From assembly GCF_013372225.1 (NCBI RefSeq), contig NZ_CP053832.1:496001-560000 (forward strand): a DNA stretch of 64,000 nt, read 5' to 3'. Each line of letters starts with the position of its first letter. Position 1 is the stretch's first letter. Below the pieces are notes generated by a model, which searched no databases, was not told the DNA's origin, and saw only the letters and a program-made list of their open reading frames with translations. Both the position numbers and the translations under genes were made by a program. This document shows positions 55,569 through 64,000 of the stretch, piece by piece. Origin of the DNA: Campylobacter ureolyticus (lineage in GTDB: Bacteria > Campylobacterota > Campylobacteria > Campylobacterales > Campylobacteraceae).

Positions 55569-56477
55569 GTGAGAGTTATGTTTATGGGAACACCAAGTTA
55601 TGCGGTTGCTATTTTAGATAAAATTGTAAAAAAAAATTATAATATTGTTGGTGTTTTTACTCAGCCTGATAAATTTGTAGGTAGAAAAAAAACTCTGACT
55701 CCACCTGATGTAAAAAATTATATTTTAAAAAACAGTTTAAATATCCCAATTTTTCAACCAAAAACCTTAAAAGATGATGGAATTTATAAAGAAATTTTAT
55801 CTTTAAAGCCTGATATTATAATAGTTGCAGCATATGGACAAATACTTCCAAAAAATATACTTGAAATTTGTCCTTGTATAAATTTACACGCTTCAATTCT
55901 TCCAAAATACAGAGGCGCTAGTCCTATACAATCAGCCATTTTAAATGGCGATTTAATTAGCGGTGTAACAGCTATGAAAATGAGCCAAGGGCTTGATGAT
56001 GGCGATATGCTTGGTTTTTCGTTTGTAGATATTAGTGCTTTAAAAAGCGATGAAGTTTTTGAAAAGCTTGAAGGTGTGGCTGCAAATTTAACTATTAAAA
56101 TTTTAGAAAATTTTACTAAATTAGAAAAAATTCCGCAATTTAACGCTCTTTCATCAAAATGTTCAAAGATAAAAAAAGACGATGGTTTAGTTAAATTTAG
56201 TGATGATGCAAGTTTGGTTATGAAAAAATTTAGAGCATTTTATCCATGGCCTGGTATATTTTTAGAAAATGGAACTAAACTTTTAGAAATTGAGCTTATT
56301 AATAAAGATTTAAAAAGAAATTTAGGTGAAATTGTAAATTTAGACAAAACTAGCTTTGATTTACAGTTTAAAAATGGAATCATAAGAGTTTTAAAAATTC
56401 AAGAAAAATCAAAAAAACCACTTTTCGCAAATGATTTTATAAATGGAAAAAGGCTAAAAATAGGTGATATTTTATGA
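55569..56477 (+). CDS. fmt: methionyl-tRNA formyltransferase
   Basis: Fmt formylates initiator Met-tRNA. The 302-residue protein has VMFMGTPSYAVAIL, the catalytic segment AAYGQILPKNIL and INLHASILPKYRGASPIQ. It starts with GTG. In C. jejuni proB lies between obg and fmt; here the gap is 9 nt and proB is absent. Confidence 0.97.
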   Translation: MRVMFMGTPSYAVAILDKIVKKNYNIVGVFTQPDKFVGRKKTLTPPDVKNYILKNSLNIPIFQPKTLKDDGIYKEILSLKPDIIIVAAYGQILPKNILEICPCINLHASILPKYRGASPIQSAILNGDLISGVTAMKMSQGLDDGDMLGFSFVDISALKSDEVFEKLEGVAANLTIKILENFTKLEKIPQFNALSSKCSKIKKDDGLVKFSDDASLVMKKFRAFYPWPGIFLENGTKLLEIELINKDLKRNLGEIVNLDKTSFDLQFKNGIIRVLKIQEKSKKPLFANDFINGKRLKIGDIL

Positions 56478-56671
56478 AAAAATTTTTAATTGCATTTGTT
56501 ATTTTGGCTATTGGAACAGTTCTTTATAAATATCAAAAAGCAAAAGAAGAAGCTAAAATAAAAGACGCTAAAAATTTATCAGATGAAGAACTTGAAGATT
56601 TATGTTTAAATAAATACAATAAAGCTGCTTGTTTTATAAGAAGCGTAAGATTTTTAAAAAGTAATAAATAA
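56474..56671 (+). CDS. small membrane-anchored protein
   Basis: A 65-residue protein with one N-terminal helix (FLIAFVILAIGTVLYKY) and a charged tail with two cysteines (DLCLNKYNKAACF). It overlaps fmt by 4 nt and ends directly before birA, so it is part of this operon. Function unknown. Confidence 0.65.
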   Translation: MKKFLIAFVILAIGTVLYKYQKAKEEAKIKDAKNLSDEELEDLCLNKYNKAACFIRSVRFLKSNK

Positions 56672-57307
56672 ATGCAAATTTTTCATATCCAAACTTGTGC
56701 TTCAACCCAAAGTGAGATTTTAGAAATTTTAAAAGACGGTGTTAAAAGTCCTCCATTTGCAATTGTTTCAAAGATGCAAACCAATGGCGTTGGAAGTAGG
56801 GGAAATAATTGGCAAAGCTGCGAGGGAAATCTATTTTTATCATTTTGTATTCATAAAAATGATTTAAATAGTGATATTAACACATCATCTTTAAGTATAT
56901 ATTTTTCTTATATTTTTAAAATTATTTTAAGTGAACTTGGCTCAAGCGTTTGGGTCAAGTGGCCAAATGATTTTTATATCGGCAAAGATAAGATTGGTGG
57001 AGTTATAACCACTAAATTTAGGGATATTTATATTTGTGGAATAGGGCTTAATTTAGCTTCAAATGGCGAATATACTAAACATTTAGATATAAAAGTAGAT
57101 ATCGATGACTTACTCATAAAATATTTTAAAAAACTAGAAGAAAAAATTTCATGGAAGCAAATTTTTAGCAAGTTTTTGATAGAATTTGAAAAGTCAAAAG
57201 ATTTTTGTTCGCACATCGATGGCAGGAGTGTTTTATTAAAAAATGCTATTTTGTGCGATGATGGATCAATTTTAATAGATAATAAAAAGGTGTATAGTTT
57301 AAGATGA
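56672..57307 (+). CDS. birA: biotin-[acetyl-CoA-carboxylase] ligase
   Basis: BirA attaches biotin to the biotin carboxyl carrier protein. The 211-residue, monofunctional form lacks the N-terminal DNA-binding domain of E. coli BirA. Motifs: GVGSRGNNWQSCEGNLFLSF (biotinyl-adenylate loop) and VKWPNDFYIGKDKIGGVI. It overlaps parA by 4 nt. Confidence 0.94.
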   Translation: MQIFHIQTCASTQSEILEILKDGVKSPPFAIVSKMQTNGVGSRGNNWQSCEGNLFLSFCIHKNDLNSDINTSSLSIYFSYIFKIILSELGSSVWVKWPNDFYIGKDKIGGVITTKFRDIYICGIGLNLASNGEYTKHLDIKVDIDDLLIKYFKKLEEKISWKQIFSKFLIEFEKSKDFCSHIDGRSVLLKNAILCDDGSILIDNKKVYSLR

Positions 57308-58095
57308 TTGAAATTATTACTATTGCTAACCAAAAAGGTGGGGTTGGCAAAACAACAACGGCCATAAATTTGTCAGCTTCTTTAGCGGTTGCTGGAAAGA
57401 GAGTTTTACTAATTGATGTAGATCCTCAGGCAAATGCAACAACAGGGCTTGGATTTAGTAGAAGTGAGTATGAGTTTAATATTTATCATGTTTTAACAGG
57501 TAGAAAAAAACTATCTCAAGTTATACTAAAAACTGAAATTCCAACCTTGTTTTTGGCACCTTCAAACATTGGCCTTGTTGGAATAGAACAGGAATTTGCA
57601 AATGATAATGGGGATTTTAAGTTAATTTTACAAAAAAAAATTAGTGAAGTTTTAGATAGATATGATTATATAATCATTGATTCACCTCCAACTCTTGGAA
57701 GTATAACTGTAAATGCTCTTAGTGCAAGTGATAGCGTGATAATTCCTATACAGTGCGAATTTTACGCATTAGAGGGACTCGCGCTTATTTTAAATACAGT
57801 TAAAATTATCAAAAAAACGATAAACCCAAAACTTGTTATAAAAGGTTTTTTGCCTACTATGTATAGTTCGCAAAACAATCTTTCTAAAGAGACTGTCTTA
57901 AATTTGGAGCAACATTTTAAAAACAAGCTTTTTAAAACAGAAAATGAGCATGGTTTTGTTGTAATTCCTAGAAACGTTAGACTTGCTGAAAGTCCAAGTT
58001 TTGGCAAGCCTGCTATACTTTATGATGCCAAATCAATAGGTAGTATTGCTTATCAGAATTTAGCAACTTGCGTTATGGATATACAAAATGGCTAA
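57304..58095 (+). CDS. parA: ParA/Soj chromosome-partitioning ATPase
   Basis: A 263-residue Walker-type ATPase with the deviant Walker A NQKGGVGKTTTAINL, the Walker B region YIIIDSPPTLGSITVNAL and PSFGKPA near the end. With ParB and parS it positions replication origins. No parS-like palindrome was seen in the window. It overlaps parB by 8 nt. Confidence 0.97.
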   Translation: MIEIITIANQKGGVGKTTTAINLSASLAVAGKRVLLIDVDPQANATTGLGFSRSEYEFNIYHVLTGRKKLSQVILKTEIPTLFLAPSNIGLVGIEQEFANDNGDFKLILQKKISEVLDRYDYIIIDSPPTLGSITVNALSASDSVIIPIQCEFYALEGLALILNTVKIIKKTINPKLVIKGFLPTMYSSQNNLSKETVLNLEQHFKNKLFKTENEHGFVVIPRNVRLAESPSFGKPAILYDAKSIGSIAYQNLATCVMDIQNG

Positions 58096-58948
58096 AAGTA
58101 AAAAGCTAAGTCTTGGAAGAGGGTTAGATGCTATTTTGGGTGATGTTGAAATGGCATATACAAAAGAATTTGAAAGTGGAAAAAAAGATTTGGTTTTAGA
58201 GATAAGTGTAGATAAAATAAAACCAAATCCCTATCAACCAAGAAAATATTTTGATGAAGCTGCTATAAATGAGCTTAGTGCTTCGATTAAAAGACACGGA
58301 CTTATTCAGCCAATCATTGTTTTTAAAAAAGATGACGAGTATGTTTTAATAGCTGGCGAAAGAAGATTAAGAGCTGTTAGGCTTTTAGGAAATAGCACCA
58401 TAAAGGCAATTGTTGCTGATATAGAGTCTAAAAACTTAAGAGAACTTGCGTTAATAGAAAATGTTCAAAGACAAGATTTAAATCCTATGGAACTTGCAAA
58501 CTCATATAAAGAGTTAATTGATGAGTATAAAATAACTCAAGATGATTTATCTGATATTATTAAAAAATCTCGCTCGCAAATTACAAACACGCTTAGACTC
58601 TTAACGCTTTTAGATAAAACAAAAGAAGCCCTAAGTGATAATAAAATTTCACAAGGTCATGCAAAAGTTTTAGTTGGTCTTGATAAAGAAAATGAAGAAG
58701 AGGTTTTAAATACAATAATTGGTCAAAAATTAAGCGTTAGACAAACTGAAGATCTAGTTAAAAAAATTAAAAATGGCAAAAAACTAGGAATAAAAAAAGA
58801 AAAATTAGATTTTAATTTTATCAGTGAGATTAAAAATCTAAAAACAAAACTTTTAAATTTTGGAAAAATAAGCATTAAAGATAGAAAAATTTCAATAGAA
58901 TTTAAAGATATTAATGAAGTTAAAAAACTAATCGATAAAATTAGTTAA
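58088..58948 (+). CDS. parB: ParB/Spo0J partition protein
   Basis: The 286-residue protein has the ParB CTPase box (KPNPYQPRKYFDE, GERRLRAVRLLG, ENVQRQDLNPMELA) and a helix-turn-helix (SDIIKKSRSQITNTLRLL). The C-terminus is a short dimerisation domain. It binds parS and spreads as a clamp. Confidence 0.96.
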   Translation: MAKSKKLSLGRGLDAILGDVEMAYTKEFESGKKDLVLEISVDKIKPNPYQPRKYFDEAAINELSASIKRHGLIQPIIVFKKDDEYVLIAGERRLRAVRLLGNSTIKAIVADIESKNLRELALIENVQRQDLNPMELANSYKELIDEYKITQDDLSDIIKKSRSQITNTLRLLTLLDKTKEALSDNKISQGHAKVLVGLDKENEEEVLNTIIGQKLSVRQTEDLVKKIKNGKKLGIKKEKLDFNFISEIKNLKTKLLNFGKISIKDRKISIEFKDINEVKKLIDKIS

Positions 58949-59032
58949 AAAATTTTTTAACTTTAATCAAACTTTCATAAAATTTATTGTATGATACCAG
59001 GGTTTATGTTTTTGAAATAAAAGGAGTGCAAT

Positions 59033-59455
59033 GTGATAGAAATCAGTGTATTTGCATATATCTTCACCATAGTAGTATTTATAGGACTTGTTGGTTATCT
59101 AAACAAACGCCTTTATCAGCCTATGCTTAATTTTATGGATGCAAGAGATGCCGCTATACAAAAGGATGAGAAACTAGCTAATCAAAATTTAGCAGATGTT
59201 GGTTCTGAGGCTTTAGAAATAGAAAGTATTCTAAGTAAAGCAAGAGATGAGGCTGCAAAGATAAGAGAAGCAGGACTGAGTGAGATAGAGAATGAAAACA
59301 GTAAAAAAATAGAAGAAAAAACTACTTCTTTAGAAAATGACCTAGCTTCATATTTGCAAGATTTAACTAAACAAAAAGATGAAATTAAAAAAGCTCTTGA
59401 AAAACAAATTCCTGATTTCAGAGCAGGAATAAAAGAAAAATTGGCAAGGATATAA
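59033..59455 (+). CDS. atpF': F0F1 ATP synthase subunit b'
   Basis: A 140-residue peripheral-stalk subunit with one N-terminal membrane helix (AYIFTIVVFIGLVGYLN) and a long helical stalk. It starts with GTG at 59033, 6 nt after AAAGGAG (59020-59026). An ATG two bases earlier (59031) is immediately followed by TGA in its own frame. It opens the atpF'-F-H-A-G-D operon as in C. jejuni. Confidence 0.92.
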   Translation: MIEISVFAYIFTIVVFIGLVGYLNKRLYQPMLNFMDARDAAIQKDEKLANQNLADVGSEALEIESILSKARDEAAKIREAGLSEIENENSKKIEEKTTSLENDLASYLQDLTKQKDEIKKALEKQIPDFRAGIKEKLARI

Positions 59456-59456
59456 T

Positions 59457-59963
59457 ATGAAAAAATATCTATTTTTATTTATTATTCCAGTAGCAATTTT
59501 TGCTAGTGATGGTTCAAAAAACTATGATATAATTCCAAGATTTTTTAACTTTATTTTATTTTTTGGAATTTTGTTTTATCTTTTAAAAGATTTTGCCATA
59601 AAAGCATATCATGCTAGGATTAAGTCAATTGCGGATAGATTAGATGATATCCAAAATAAATTAAGAGATTCAAAAGAAAAAAAAGAGCAAGCAAAAAAAG
59701 ACGTAGAACTTGCTAAAGTTAGAGCCAAAGATCTTTTAGAAGTTGCAAAAAATGAAGTTGAAACAACAAAGGCAAAATCAGCTGATTCATTAAAACAAAC
59801 TCTACTTGATTTGGAAAAAAATTATGAAAATAAAAAAGAATTTGAAAGCAAAAAGGTAACAAAAGAGGTTGTTGCTGATGTGCTAAGTCAAACTTTTAAT
59901 GATCCAAGTGTAAAGCTAGAGCAATCAAAACTTATAGATATCATAAATAAGAAGGTTAGCTAA
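59457..59963 (+). CDS. atpF: F0F1 ATP synthase subunit b
   Basis: A 168-residue subunit with an N-terminal signal-like hydrophobic start, a membrane helix (FFNFILFFGILFYLL) and a long charged coiled coil. With b' it forms the heterodimeric outer stalk. The last base overlaps atpH. Confidence 0.94.
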   Translation: MKKYLFLFIIPVAIFASDGSKNYDIIPRFFNFILFFGILFYLLKDFAIKAYHARIKSIADRLDDIQNKLRDSKEKKEQAKKDVELAKVRAKDLLEVAKNEVETTKAKSADSLKQTLLDLEKNYENKKEFESKKVTKEVVADVLSQTFNDPSVKLEQSKLIDIINKKVS

Positions 59964-60496
59964 TGAGTGGTGCAATAGTAGAAAAATATGCAAAAGCTGT
60001 TATGAGTGAATTTAAAGACAAAGAGCTTGATGAGTTACTATTAGATTTAAAAACCATCTCTCTTGCCTTTAGAGAGGATAAATTCAGTTCTCTTATAAAC
60101 TCTCCAATAGTTGATACAAAAACTAAAGAGCACTTGGTTATGTCTCTTTTTAGTAAAAAAACATCACAGAAATTTGAGAATTTATTAAAACTTTTATCGC
60201 AAAATAAAAGGCTTAATTTAATACCAGATCTTTTTGAAAGAGTAAGTTCTATTTTAAGAACTTCCAAAAACAAATTTAAAGGTGTTATATATTCAAATGA
60301 AGATCTTACAAAAGATCAAATTTCAAAACTCGAATCAATTTTTTCTAAAAAATTTGATGCAGATATATCTTTAGATTTTGACAAAGGAGATTATAGTGGT
60401 GTTAAGGTTGATTTAGAAGAACTTGGAGTTGAGATAAGTTTTTCTATGGATAGATTAAAACACGATATGAGTGATTATATATTAAAAGCAATATGA
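59963..60496 (+). CDS. atpH: F0F1 ATP synthase subunit delta
   Basis: The 177-residue OSCP-type subunit links F1 to the outer stalk. Typical segments are [12 protein letters not shown] at the N-terminus and the C-terminal [24 protein letters not shown]. Embedded in the atp operon. Confidence 0.94.
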   Translation: MSGAIVEKYAKAVMSEFKDKELDELLLDLKTISLAFREDKFSSLINSPIVDTKTKEHLVMSLFSKKTSQKFENLLKLLSQNKRLNLIPDLFERVSSILRTSKNKFKGVIYSNEDLTKDQISKLESIFSKKFDADISLDFDKGDYSGVKVDLEELGVEISFSMDRLKHDMSDYILKAI

Positions 60497-60509
60497 TAAG
60501 GAGAAAAAG

Positions 60510-62027
60510 GTGAGTTCTAAGATTAAAGCTGATGAAATTAGCAGTATTATCAAAGAAAGAATTGAAAAATTTGATATCGGTATCGATATCGAAGAAACGG
60601 GAAAAGTAATAACAGTTGGTGATGGTGTTGCAACTGTTTATGGTCTTAAAAATGTTATGGTTAATGAGATGGTTGAGTTTGAAAACGGAACTCAAGGAAT
60701 TGCACTTAACCTAGAAGAGAGCATTGTTGGTGTTATTATATTAGGTAGTATGGATGGAATCTCAGAAGGTGTTAGTGTAAAAAGATTAAATAAACTTTTA
60801 CAAGTTCCAGTTGGTGATGGCTTAATAGGTAGAGTTGTAAATGCTTTAGGTGAGCCAATTGATGGCAAAGGTGCAATTGAAACAAAAGAAACAAAATTTG
60901 TTGAGGAAAAAGCTAAGGGAATTATGGCTAGGAAAAGTGTTCATGAGCCACTTCAAACAGGTCTTAAATCAATTGATGCTCTTGTTCCAATCGGTAGGGG
61001 TCAAAGAGAGCTTATTATTGGAGATAGACAAACAGGAAAAACAACAATCGCTCTTGATACTATAATAAATCAAAAAGGTCAAGATGTTGTTTGTATTTAT
61101 GTAGCTATCGGCCAAAAGCAATCAACTGTTGCTCAGGCTGTTAAAAAACTTGAAGAGTATGGTGCTATGGATTATACTATAGTTGTAGCTGCTGGAGCCA
61201 GTGATCCTGCTACACTTCAATATCTTGCACCTTATTCTGGTTGTACAATGGGTGAATATTTCAGAGATAATGCAAGACATGCTTTAATAATTTATGATGA
61301 TTTAAGTAAGCACGCTGTTGCCTACCGTGAAATATCTCTTATTTTAAGACGTCCACCAGGTCGTGAAGCATATCCTGGAGATGTTTTTTATCTTCATTCA
61401 AGACTACTTGAAAGAGCAAGTAAGTTAAATGATGAGTTAGGAGCCGGTAGTTTAACTGCGCTTCCTATTATTGAAACACAAGCAGGAGATGTTTCAGCTT
61501 ATATCCCAACCAACGTTATTTCAATTACAGATGGTCAAATTTTCCTTGAAACAAACTTATTTAACTCAGGTGTAAGACCAGCTATTAACGTTGGTTTATC
61601 AGTTTCAAGAGTTGGTGGTTCAGCACAAATAAAAGCTATTAAGAAAGTTTCAGGTACATTAAGACTTGATCTTGCTCAATATAGAGAGCTTCAAGCATTT
61701 GCTCAGTTTGCAAGTGACTTGGATGAAAGCAGTAGAAAACAACTTGATCGTGGTCAAAGAATGGTTGAAATTTTAAAACAACCTCCATATTCACCACTTG
61801 CTGTTGAAAAACAAGTTGTTATTATTTATGCGGGAACAAAAGGCTTTTTAGATGATATTGCAGTATCAGCTATTAGCAAATTTGAAGCTGAACTTTATCC
61901 ATATATAGAAGCAAGATATCCTCAAATTTTTGAAGATATAGTTAATAAAAAAACATTAGATAAAGACACTGAAGAAACTTTAGTAAAAGCATTAAATGAA
62001 TTTAAAGCGACTTTTTCTGCAGAATAG
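60510..62027 (+). CDS. atpA: F0F1 ATP synthase subunit alpha
   Basis: The 505-residue non-catalytic nucleotide-binding subunit has the P-loop [14 protein letters not shown], the alpha signature [14 protein letters not shown] and the catalytic-site arginine region in that segment. It starts with GTG after AAGGAG. Frame intact. Confidence 0.98.
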   Translation: MSSKIKADEISSIIKERIEKFDIGIDIEETGKVITVGDGVATVYGLKNVMVNEMVEFENGTQGIALNLEESIVGVIILGSMDGISEGVSVKRLNKLLQVPVGDGLIGRVVNALGEPIDGKGAIETKETKFVEEKAKGIMARKSVHEPLQTGLKSIDALVPIGRGQRELIIGDRQTGKTTIALDTIINQKGQDVVCIYVAIGQKQSTVAQAVKKLEEYGAMDYTIVVAAGASDPATLQYLAPYSGCTMGEYFRDNARHALIIYDDLSKHAVAYREISLILRRPPGREAYPGDVFYLHSRLLERASKLNDELGAGSLTALPIIETQAGDVSAYIPTNVISITDGQIFLETNLFNSGVRPAINVGLSVSRVGGSAQIKAIKKVSGTLRLDLAQYRELQAFAQFASDLDESSRKQLDRGQRMVEILKQPPYSPLAVEKQVVIIYAGTKGFLDDIAVSAISKFEAELYPYIEARYPQIFEDIVNKKTLDKDTEETLVKALNEFKATFSAE

Positions 62028-62036
62028 GAAAAATTA

Positions 62037-62927
62037 ATGGCAAATTTAAAAGACATTAAGGCTCAGATTAAAAGTGTTCAAAACACACAAAAAACAACAA
62101 AAGCCATGAAGCTTGTCTCTAATGTCAAATTAAAAAGAGCAAAATTTGCTGCCCTTCAATCAAGTGCTTATGCTATAAAAATCAATGAGGTTTTAAGCGA
62201 GATAGCAAATTATGCACAAGATATTGAAGAAGGAAGTAAATTAAAAAGACTTTTTGATACGAATAATGAGATAAAAGTAATGGATATTATCTTTGTTACT
62301 GCTGATAAGGGACTTTGTGGCGGCTTTAACGCTCACACTATTAATGCTGTTAAAAACCTTATCAAAGAGTATCAAGATAAAAAAATAAAAGTAAGATTAA
62401 GAGCTGTTGGTAAAAAAGGTATAGAGTATTTTAAATTTCAAGGCGTTGAAATTTATAAAAGCTTTATAGGAGTAAGTTCGTCACCTACATATGAAAAAGC
62501 TCAAGAAATTATCGAAGAGGCAATTGATGAGTTTAACAGAGGTGAGACAGATAAAGTTGTCATGGTTCATAATGGCTATAAAAATATGATAACTCAAGAA
62601 ATAAGGATAAATGATATAGCTCCAGTTCTCCCACCTGTTAAGTCTGATATTTCTCAAAATAATTCTGTTATAGAATTTGAACCTGCAAAAAACAGTGAAA
62701 AAATTCTTGAAGAATTAATGGTTAAATATTTGGAATACAGCATGTATTATGCACTAGTTGATAGTTTAGCTGGTGAACACAGCGCTAGAATGAACGCTAT
62801 GGAAAATGCCAGTAATAATGCAAAAGAAAGAGTGGCATCTTTAAATCTTGCTTATAATAAAGCAAGACAAGGTTCTATTACAACTGAGCTTATTGAGATT
62901 ATCAGTGGCGTTGAATCAATGAAATAA
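62037..62927 (+). CDS. atpG: F0F1 ATP synthase subunit gamma
   Basis: The 296-residue central stalk subunit has the N-terminal [20 protein letters not shown] and the C-terminal [19 protein letters not shown] signature. Ten nt after atpA and 14 nt before atpD. Confidence 0.97.
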   Translation: MANLKDIKAQIKSVQNTQKTTKAMKLVSNVKLKRAKFAALQSSAYAIKINEVLSEIANYAQDIEEGSKLKRLFDTNNEIKVMDIIFVTADKGLCGGFNAHTINAVKNLIKEYQDKKIKVRLRAVGKKGIEYFKFQGVEIYKSFIGVSSSPTYEKAQEIIEEAIDEFNRGETDKVVMVHNGYKNMITQEIRINDIAPVLPPVKSDISQNNSVIEFEPAKNSEKILEELMVKYLEYSMYYALVDSLAGEHSARMNAMENASNNAKERVASLNLAYNKARQGSITTELIEIISGVESMK

Positions 62928-62932
62928 TTTAA

Positions 62933-64000
<1,068 letters not shown>

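Noticed and set aside
57304-58948. parS site near parAB
   Set aside because: I looked for a TGTTTCACGTGAAACA-like palindrome and found none in the window.

Overview
The window is chromosomal DNA from a member of the genus Campylobacter (Campylobacterota). The sequence is very AT-rich. Gene blocks follow the C. jejuni order: addB-addA-rplM-rpsI-cadF-HAD hydrolase-POR; two-component pair-ccoNOQP; rplU-rpmA-obg...fmt-birA-parA-parB-atpF'FHAGD; trpDFBA near uvrA and polA. The 23S rRNA carries the kind of helix-45 intervening sequence known in this genus. I cannot fix the species from sequence alone.

Layout. 1-2703: 3' part of a 23S gene and a 5S gene. 3013-12133: a complete-looking type I-B CRISPR-Cas locus sitting directly behind the rRNA operon. 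It holds cas6, then a short regulatory gap, then cas8b-cas11-cas7-cas5-cas3-cas4-cas2-cas1, a leader, and an array of 10 repeats and 9 spacers. 12134-12932: gene-poor, with hairpins and small possibly phage-derived scraps. 12933-22107: a lipoprotein, thiM, mlaA, tRNA-Sec, a diguanylate cyclase, hisZ, purA and a two-component pair. 22230-26909: the cbb3 oxidase operon and its accessory genes. 26893-34838: AddAB, L13/S9, a CadF-type OmpA protein and a HAD phosphatase. 34949-40208: pyruvate:ferredoxin/flavodoxin oxidoreductase and, after two small genes, flavodoxin, its probable electron acceptor. 40239-44771 (minus): a membrane protein and trpDFBA. 44972-53660: a permease, uvrA, polA, lipoproteins and a cytochrome c peroxidase. 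53857-64000: rplU to the truncated atpD.

Most interesting result. The 193-bp cas6-cas8b gap holds two divergent, perfect-consensus sigma70 promoters (TTGACA-N17-TATAAT on each strand). The minus-strand promoter reads into a short RNA that resembles a crRNA: a degenerate CRISPR repeat whose stem is kept by a compensatory C:G to U:A change, the 8-nt handle, and a pseudo-spacer. The first 16 nt of the pseudo-spacer match the DNA between the two promoters at 15 of 16 positions. The single mismatch is at position 12, one of the every-sixth positions that Cascade flips out. This fits a CreR/CreA-type RNA guiding Cascade to repress the cas operon and probably itself.

Caveats. As written, cas6 and cas5 each need a -1 frameshift, both at canonical slippery heptamers, and the cytochrome c peroxidase gene needs a correction in the opposite direction. 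These may be programmed shifts, slipped-strand mutations or sequencing errors; the sequence alone does not decide.
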